64,000 nt of DNA from assembly GCA_023512835.1 (NCBI GenBank), contig CM042092.1, positions 51,218,400 through 51,282,399 of the forward strand. The letters run 5' to 3'. The notes under the pieces were generated by a model. That model was not told the DNA's origin and made no database searches. It was given only the letters and a program-made list of their open reading frames with translations. The position numbers and the translations under genes were made by a program. Origin of the DNA: Taxillus chinensis. Taxonomy: Eukaryota > Streptophyta > Magnoliopsida > Santalales > Loranthaceae. Positions 56,847 through 64,000 of the stretch are shown piece after piece (within the stretch, counting starts at the first letter, position 1; each line of letters begins with the position of its first letter).

Positions 56847-58081
56847 TGTCACGCCCCGGATTTCCAACCCGAGGAAACCGGTACGTGACTCCCCATTCAC
56901 CCACACGGAGGGCAATGGGGTTGGATTACCGGATGCCACACAAGCAAGTCTAACAATTACAATAAATCAAATAAGCCACATCTTTATTTAATTCCAAAAC
57001 ATCAAAGGTTCACAAAACAACCAAGTCCCCGATTACGGTTCAATCCCTTAGTACATTCCCCTCCCTGGGGTTACATAAATCATAAAAGTACATTACCGAA
57101 ATGAACAATAAAGTGGAGAGGGTCTTCCACCTTGGTGTATCCACCTAACGCCTGTAAGTTCCTGGAAAACAAACAAACATAGTAGGAGGGGTGAGCAACC
57201 ACGCCTCGGTAGGGGATCATGTCTCCCCAACCCATCCCATGTTCCTAGCATCTACATGCCATGTGTACAAGTGCGGTGTTGTGTTACAATAATTTCAACA
57301 AACATAATAACAACCACATCAACAATTTACAATCCTCCACCGCCACACAAGCTAACACTTTAACCACAAGTGATTTAACCGCCTCTTCAGGCCAAGTGAT
57401 TTAACCGCCTCTTCAGGCCAAGTGATTTAACCGCCTCTTCAGGCCAAGTGATTTAACCGCCTCTTCAGGCCAAGTGATTTAACCGCCTCTTCAGGCCAAG
57501 TGATTTAACCGCCTCTTCAGGCCAAGTGATTTAACCGCCTCTTCATGCCAAGTACCACAGTCAAGCACACAACACACATGGTCACTCAAGCATACAACCA
57601 AACACTTGGTGTGCACCCGTTCACAAGCGCACAAACCCAACCATTCAAGCCATAGAGCAAACATCCAGCATACATACATACACTAAACCACAAGTCCAGT
57701 CACACGGACATATTACCAAACACTTAATGGGCATATACACACAGCTAAGTTCACACAGGCATTTCATCAAACATGTAGCAGGCATGTCGTACAGGCATTT
57801 TATCAAACACTTTTCATGCATCACACAAACACCAGAAACACCAAAATCGCCATTGAAGGCCAACATTCATATAGGAGGTCACACCTATATGAATTTACAT
57901 ATAAATAATATAACAGATGTAACTCCTATTCTGCCCTAGGACCCTAGGACAGAGGAGGATTTAGGAAGAACAGAATCCCTACCTTGAAAACGTCCTCCAG
58001 CTCTTGCTTCCACGCTAGACGTTGTCTTCCCCACGCACGACGCTCCGGCAGCAAGCCAGCAGCTCTCCTTCCTTCCCTCTC

Positions 58082-58128
<47 letters not shown>

Positions 58129-58817
58129 GCGACGGCTGAAAAGAACCCTAAACCTAAAACAGAGGGCTTCTCCTCCTTATATAGACAACACAACATCAAA
58201 ACGACGTAGTTTTGATTAAGTGAATCCCAGCATCAAAACGACGTAGTTTTGATCACACAAGTTAGCACCTTTCCGCACCCATATAGGCCAAAATACTTAG
58301 AATTTCAACATGGTTCTTTGGAGAAAGTTCATTAGAACGACAAAACCAAGGGAACCATGCAAAAATATGCCTGCACGCCAATTTGCACGCCAATTCCCCA
58401 ATTGGCGTGCAGCTCCAAATGCACTCAAACTTCACCACAAGTCTCCTTGCATCTTGTAGAGGCCTGAGGAGCAAAAATATGCTTGCACGTGAAATGGGTG
58501 AATTCACGTTCAGCTCCAAATGCTCTAAAATTTCTGTGGTAGATAGAGGACCTCATTCTAAGAAACTTTTGTTCTTGCACGCCAATTGTTTGAGGCCATC
58601 TACCCTATCAAAAGTGAGCTCCAAGATCAGCCAAAACAGCTTAAAACCGCCTGTATACGCATAGCATCTTCCTAGGGCATAAAGGTACGTTACCACTTAT
58701 CACATGCACCTCCCAAAAGTCCCCTCTTGGGCTCATCTCTTACCTCACACTTGTGCACCAACATCCAAGGTGTTTGTGGTTAACTTCTTACACATGGGTT
58801 ACACACGGGTCATTACA
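56847..58817 (-). repeat. 5' LTR of element J
   Basis: Near-identical to the left LTR but 54 bp longer, about two 26 bp repeat units. TATA box CTATATAAGG at 58175-58184 (minus), (CT)n at 58077-58127, palindromes at 58195-58216 and 58232-58253. Confidence 0.92.
57368..57549 (+). repeat. 26 bp tandem repeat, seven units
   Basis: Same unit as in the left LTR, seven exact-period copies starting at 57368, 57394, 57420, 57446, 57472, 57498 and 57524. Nearly identical to each other. Confidence 0.95.
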
Positions 58818-58822
58818 GTAAC
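58818..58822 (+). repeat. Target-site duplication of element J, right
   Basis: GTAAC; identical to 50310-50314. Confidence 0.93.
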
Positions 58823-59165
58823 ACTCCAATGGTATAGGTGGTTCACTAAATATCAAGGGCAATTGTTATGGGATGAATTTATGGCGGCGTTGCTATAGCG
58901 GTTTGGGCCAATAAATTTTGAGGACTCCGCCGAAGCACTTACCCATCTCAAACAAGTTACCACTATTGCAGTGTATCAAGTATAGGTTTGAAAAATTGTC
59001 TCAACAAGTGGACAATTTACTGGAAAATTATTTAGTTTCGTGCTTTATATCCGTCCTACGCGATAAGATTCGATTGGATGTCAAGGTTAAGCAGCCTCGA
59101 ACCTTGTTCAATGCCATTGGAGTAACAAGGTTGGCAGGGCTGATTCGATGGAATTAGATGCCCTA
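58823..59165 (+). pseudogene. gag: Gag capsid part of gypsy element I (continued)
   Basis: Continues from 50314: TLQWYRWFTKYQGQLLWDEF, an in-frame TAG at about 58896, RFGPINFEDSAEALTHLKQV, then after another stop FEKLSQQVDNLLENYLVSCF and LKQPRTLFNAIG-type sequence. Gypsy capsid pattern (WDEF.., ALL..R, Y...FE.L). It is interrupted near 59165 by another insertion. Confidence 0.8.
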
Positions 59166-59975
59166 GATAGGGGTCCAAAAAAGTGCCCCTTCAATAATAC
59201 AAAAATTATTTTTATGATCAATGAAAAATAGCCATTTTTATCTTATTTGATAAAAAATTACAATTATATGTTTGATTTTATTTATTTCAATGTAGAAATG
59301 TAGAATAGTCATTTTCATGTAGAATTGTAATTTTCATCAATTGAAAACTTATTTGATAAATTGAAATCAAATCTTATTTGATAATTTTTTATTATTTCCA
59401 TGGTACATTTCAAAGAATTCAGCAACAAATTGTTTGATTCATCCAAAATATTAGCAAAAAGAAATCATTACAGATATGGTTTTTTTATAAAACAAACACA
59501 TTTATAACAACAACTGGTGTCAAAAAATCAGAGGCACTCAAATAGGAAAAGAAGCCCAAGTAGGAAACTCCACAAATAGGCGAGGAGAAGCCCAACCCTC
59601 ACACTAAAAAAGAAAATACCTGTTCTCACTTCCGTGGATGACCGACCATGAGTGATGGCATGATGGGTCATAAGGTCAGAAATCAGAATCGCTAGACGAG
59701 CGTCACAGGCCTGAGGGATCGATGAAATCTGAATCAACAACGAGTGAGGCAGCCAAGTGGGCAAGAGAGATCAGTCGTCGGTCATCGTCTTGCATCGCCT
59801 ACAGCCAATCTACCCCTGGGCTGTGGTCCTGTGGAGGTGGAGGGTGGAGGCATCATTGCGTCAGGGGTGGAGCGTTTTGCGGCTGTGTTCTTGGGAGTGT
59901 GGAGGCTAAGCACGTCACGTAGGTGCCCCATAACAATAGGCCATGGAAAAAAAGTGCCCCCAAAACTATATACCA
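59166..59975. mobile_element. Unclassified insertion in gag of element I
   Basis: About 0.8 kb between the capsid and nucleocapsid parts of gag. Near the left edge is TAGGGGTCC..AAAAAAGTGCCCC; near the right edge are AAAAAAAGTGCCCCC and GGGTGCCCTAGGCGACCCGC. These words suggest DNA-transposon-like termini, but clear inverted repeats and a target duplication could not be fixed. AT-rich on the left, GC-richer on the right. No ORF with a known domain. Confidence 0.4.
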
Positions 59976-60601
59976 GACTGGGTGCCCTAGGCGACCCGCC
60001 TACTGAGCCTCCCCCTCGAATGAAAACCATTATCCCCAAGCGGATAACAAATATGGCCCAACCGTCACACTCTGCACCAACATCTTCAGTAGGCATCTTA
60101 GGCCCGACACCTACGCAAAGGGCCAGTCAAACTTCCCCTACACCATTTCGACGAATCACTAGTCACGAAGCAAAAGAGCGCCACGAAAGTGGCTTATGCT
60201 TCTATTGTGATAACAAATTTGTTCTAAGGCATCATTGTAAACAATCGCGAAACTTTATGAAGAAGAAAAGTCACTAGTGCTTGAAGATTCTATCCCAGAA
60301 TTTTCCCAAGCTTAACGCAATTGCGGGAACTAATCATCCTCAAACCATCCTTCTTATTAGAAAACTGGGAAATAAAGAGATCACTATTTTGGTGGATGGG
60401 GCAGTACTCGTAACTTCATCGACCAATCGGTGGTTGCAAAATTCGAGCTTCCTGTGGAATGTGACCAAAACTTTTAGGTAATGGTTGCTAATTAAGAAAA
60501 AATTGAATGTGTAAGATGATGTTTGGGACTCACGATTCTTATCCACAGGCAAACTATTCGAGCAAATTTCTATGTTCTATCAATTGTTCCTTGTTAATCG
60601 G
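59976..60601 (+). pseudogene. Gag nucleocapsid and protease start of gypsy element I
   Basis: A Pro/Ser-rich linker is followed by FRRITSHEAKERHESGLCFY and the CCHC-like knuckle CFYCDNKFVLRHHC (about 60200-60245), the form seen in Reina/CRM-type gypsy elements. Then comes the protease region: NAIAGTNHPQTILLIRKLGN and ITILVDG, with the aspartic active site. A frameshift falls directly after it. It ends where the next LTR starts at 60602; RT and integrase are not in the window. Confidence 0.78.
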
Positions 60602-62260
60602 TGAATCGCAAGTGTACGAATCATGACAAGTAATAAAGTAGATTTTAAATCTGGTTGTCGAACCCAAGAGAAGGATAAATAATTTGAAAATTTTAAACTA
60701 GCTTGAAAGGTGATTTTGATTGAATAATATAAACACAAAACTAAATTTAAACAAATTGTTTTAAGAAATGTGAGAGATGGAAAAAACTTTTTAGAGTAGA
60801 AATAAATTCAATTTATGAAATAGATTAGAGTTAAGATTTCGTTTGATGTATTTTTCCAAAGATTATGCCTTAGTTCAATCTAATTCTTTCCTTGTAATCA
60901 TTGTTTAATACCTAACCTATAATGCATGAATTAACTTTTTCCAAGTGCCATAATTCTGTGTACACCCTAGCATGGGGGACAGGTGACCCTTTAAGTTTTG
61001 GGTTGTTTAGTCTAGAGCTAGCACCACACCCCTTTTAACTTGGTATCCTAGGTTTTATACTAGCTTTTGCAAATTATGTAATCCCTAGTTCGAGTATCTT
61101 GATTTTTCTAGTAATTATGTTTCATTTCTCAATCCTTCATATAAATACCTATGATGATAAAATGAAGTGCCTAAGTCCATTTTATGTTTTAAACCCAAGA
61201 TATTCAATAAACACTCACAAGATGAAAAACATTAAACTAAAACATTATAATTTTAATCCATTACATCAAACTTCATCCTATCCCTAATCAAGGGTTTTTA
61301 AGTTGTCATAGTTTTTTTGAAGACAAAAGAATTACAATACATGGATTTAAAAGAATACAAAAGGAATTGCTTGCCTATTTTGACTAAGAATTTCCAAGGT
61401 TGATGTTCTTTTCCAAGTAGAATGCCTTCAAGCTCTAGTTGATACCTAAACCTTCTTCAAATCTCCCTTTCTCTACTTTAGATTATGGTGGAATGGTAGA
61501 TGTAAGATGGTAGAATATTGGATGTCTTTTAATGGATGATTTGATGCTCTTTTTATAGCCTCCCAATCTTGGATTTGAATTTTGAATTTGAATTTCTCCA
61601 TAATTCATTCAACTAAATACCTCCATTTAATCTCTTATAGCTCCTCATTTGAATTTGGATTTAAATTTGAAAAGGGATTAAATCCTATCATTTATCACTT
61701 GAAAATGCTCCTATCTCAATGCAAAGTCTTCATTTGAATTTGAATTTCTTTTTTAATTGCCTTTTAACTTAAGAATTAATGCTTATTCTTTATCCAAATG
61801 ACTTTCTTCTAGAAGGGAACAAGTGAGCTGCCATAATGATGATTCCAATGCCGAAATTTGGGCTTGGTCGGGTGAAGAGGGCTTCACCCAACCTTCACCC
61901 GACCACCTCGGATTTCACCCGACCAGAAGGATGTTTTCTTTAGTAAGGCTTTAAGACTCCAAATATGCAAAAATTGGCTTCACCCGACCTGGTCAAGTGA
62001 AGTTCTTCATCTGACCTTCACACGATGAACTTTAAATTCATTCATCATGATCTTTAGGTCTTTGGGATTTTAACTTTCTTATAATGATCTGGTGAATTTT
62101 TCCTTGATTCTTAGATTCCTGCCAAAACATAACAAAATTACCATAAAAATCCAAGAAATCCTCTATTCTGGGTTAGGGCATAAAAATCCAATAATATAGC
62201 TTAATTGGGTAATAAATGAAGTAAAAGGGTATAAAAATGTACCCAAAGTGGCTCTAAACA
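60602..62260 (-). repeat. 3' LTR of element K (1659 bp)
   Basis: Starts TGTTTAGAGCCAC at 62260 and ends GATTCA at 60602 on the minus strand. TATA box CTATAAAAAG at 61549-61558 (minus). U3 contains a cluster of TTCACCCGACC motifs (61866-62035). Confidence 0.75.
61866..62035 (-). repeat. TTCACCCGACC hairpin cluster in LTR of K
   Basis: TTCACCCGACC or close variants occur about six times, with one inverted copy GGTCGGGTGAAG at 61867-61878, giving several possible hairpins. Position in U3 parallels the CACGTGA modules of the first Athila LTR. Confidence 0.6.
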
Positions 62261-62303
62261 GGTTATAAGAATCCCCCCGATCATCTCCTTCACACTTGAA
62301 CCT
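62261..62303 (-). other. Polypurine tract region of element K
   Basis: The minus strand reads AAGTGTGAAGGAGATGATC then GGGGGGATTCTTATAACC, ending at the LTR start. A second copy of the AAGTGTGAAGGAG word with a G run is at 63463-63487. Confidence 0.65.
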
Positions 62304-64000
62304 TGCTCATCCCGAGCAAGAATATAAATAAACACTCAAGCAAGCAAATGTGAAAAATAAGAAAGGGAAAACACAAGTGGGATAATGATCAGAAGAAAAC
62401 ACATGTAACATATGAGAGTATAATGCATGATTGGAGTGCAGCCCAAAACACTTTGCATTATCTTCTTATACTTGGTCCAACAACTATATACAATCTTGAC
62501 CAATACTAAGGAGCAACCAAGCTTAATGAGTTAAAAGCATAACAAGCACTCAAGTATAAGTCTCACACCACTTGCTCTCAATACCTCTAAGGGTTTTCAG
62601 ACCTTAGGTAAGTACAAGTAGTCCTTTCTTATGGTGACACATCAAGTCTTACCATAAACCATAGCCTTTGCCACATGCCACCGTGAGAGATGAGTTAGCC
62701 AAATGATGCTCAACCTTAAAAGATGTAGGCTCAGAAAGCTCTTTATTTCATTGTAGAGTAGGCACAAAATAAAAGTGGCATAAAACACGGCGCGTACAAT
62801 ATGATCACATGGTAGATAGAGGAAAAGTTATCCTTAAAAGATTACATGATAAAACCCTAATTACAACAATTGCCACTATTCTTTTTTCTTTTTCTTTTTC
62901 TTTTCTTTTTTGTTGTTTTTTTGTTGTTTTTTTTCTTCCTTTTGTTTTATTTTTCAATTTTTGAAGCGGAGCCAAGATTAAGGAGCATAAACTAGGCTAC
63001 CCACATCACTGCAACATGTAACTCTAGCCTATCTTAACTAGCACAAACTAATCACCATAAGTAGGTTAAACATGTACTTTCTCAAGCTCATCAACCTAGA
63101 GATAAAATTATTCATAAAAGGAAAATTGTGATGATGGACTGTTTCCCTCTAAACACATAACTCAAAGATTTAGCAAGCTTTTGCATTTAATCATGAAAAA
63201 CCTAGTAAGAACCTAAGTGCTAGCTCATGCATATAATGATATCATTCCAAGCATAGAGGAAATAATGGAAAGAGTACAATCATTACTACCAATACATACA
63301 ATATACTTCAAGTATGTACAAGTGCCTCCATCATAAATCATATGCTATCTCCAAAGTCAAACAAGCATTTATGTAATCAATCAATCATGCAATGTATGTA
63401 CAATGGATACATGAAAAACATGCAATCAAACAAAACAAACAAAAACAAAAAAATGTGTAACACTTTCCCCTCCTTCACACTTAAACCAAGGCATGGTCCC
63501 CATGCCAAAAATGAGAGGAAAGTAAGGAGAAGCGTACCAGGGCTAGGCGGGTCGGCTGAAGAAGTAGATAAATTGAACAACCATTTCACAAAGGGCATTA
63601 GGTGGGAGCTTTAGTGTAGAAGTCCAAGTGCCTCCATGGGACTAAATACAGGTGCTCATATAATAACACACAAAAACTCCACAACTGTTGGTATTGGGCT
63701 GCTGAGGAACAACCTGGTGAGGGAAGAGTGGGAGGCGTGAAGATGGAGGATGCGGTCCACTCTGATAGAAGAAACCAAAAGTGTGGAGAGCGTCATTGAT
63801 GTTGGCTACAATGGAATGTTGGAGCGAAGTATGATAGTCATTTGTCTCTGGTTAGGCACAAGAGTTAAACAACTCAATGATCAAGGAGCGAAGGTCGACG
63901 CGTAGAAGCACAAAGTGATTGGTGAAGTGGATTAGAATGAGGATGAAATCAAGAGTAACTCATGGCCTAAAACTAGTGCGACAGGCTTTAATAAATTGTT
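62304..64000 (-). other. 3' interior of element K
   Basis: No intact gene. There is a pyrimidine-rich stretch at 62880-62957 and a second PPT-like motif at 63463-63487 (minus: GGTTTAAGTGTGAAGGAGGG). The far right (63490-64000) may be the degraded end of an ORF3-type sequence, but no motif could be confirmed. Confidence 0.5.

Larger units (their letters stand above)
50315..58817 (-). mobile_element. Large non-coding LTR element J (LARD-like), 8503 bp
   Basis: LTRs 50315-52231 (1917 bp) and 56847-58817 (1971 bp) are flanked by a perfect GTAAC duplication (50310-50314 and 58818-58822). The PBS is at the right end and the PPT at the left end, so it is transcribed on the minus strand. The 4.6 kb interior has only short ORFs with no recognisable gag or pol. 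It is therefore a large non-autonomous retrotransposon whose enzymes come from another element. Confidence 0.92.
60602..64000 (-). mobile_element. Second Athila/Tat-like element (K), 3' part
   Basis: The minus strand has a 3' LTR (60602-62260), a PPT just right of it, and 1.7 kb of 3' interior running off the window. The U5 end is homologous to the first Athila LTR (TGACAAGTAATAAAGTAG..GGTTGTCGAACCCAAGAG against 7150-7222). The predicted target duplication is ATCGG (60597-60601). Confidence 0.75.

Noticed and set aside
57368..57549. CRISPR-like regular repeat
   Set aside because: Units are directly adjacent with no spacers, inside a plant LTR.

Overview
The window is nuclear DNA of a flowering plant, most likely a eudicot. 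It holds one intact host gene, an intronless AMT1-type ammonium transporter at 45775-47220. Almost everything else is LTR retrotransposon sequence, much of it nested. There is no bacterial-style gene organisation. The species cannot be named from the sequence.

Left part (1-26584): four elements are stacked inside one another. (i) An Athila-like Ty3/gypsy element on the minus strand (1-8644, cut by the window edge) is inserted in (ii) a Sirevirus-like Ty1/copia element on the plus strand (8645 to about 15954). That element abuts and probably interrupts (iii) a Tat/Ogre-like element with a 3.4 kb LTR (about 15955-23370). That element interrupts the integrase region of (iv) a second Sirevirus-like copia element on the minus strand (23371-26584). 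All coding regions here carry stops, frameshifts or deletions.

Middle (26585-43938): a 2.1 kb gypsy-type LTR (26585-41705) is split by a structurally complete 13,038 bp Sirevirus (27655-40692, minus strand). The Sirevirus has two 1353 bp LTRs, TSD TTTAC, a tRNA-Met-type PBS and a PPT. Its gag-pol is lightly damaged. Downstream of pol it carries an extra ORF whose C-terminus looks like a Ulp1/C48 cysteine protease. The plus-strand Sirevirus at 8645-15954 carries a decayed relative of this ORF. The N-terminal domain of the extra ORF resembles the third (env-like) ORF of the unrelated Athila element at 1-1362. Two truncated LTRs follow (41706-42514 and 42515-43938).

Right part (43939-64000): an AT-rich flank leads to AMT1. 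About 240 bp downstream of AMT1 lies a 1.85 kb non-autonomous LTR element with a single gag-like ORF (47459-49312). Next comes a degenerate plus-strand gypsy element (gag, CCHC knuckle, start of protease; about 49314-60601). Its gag is split by an 8.5 kb LTR element with TSD GTAAC that has no recognisable coding sequence (50315-58817), and again by an unclassified insertion (about 59166-59975). The window ends in the 3' LTR and 3' interior of a second Athila/Tat-like element on the minus strand (60602-64000).

Functionally, AMT1 is a plasma-membrane ammonium importer. The retroelements supply gag, protease, integrase, RT and RNase H fragments. The most interesting material is the extra post-pol ORF and the repeated hairpin or promoter modules shared between LTRs of different element families.
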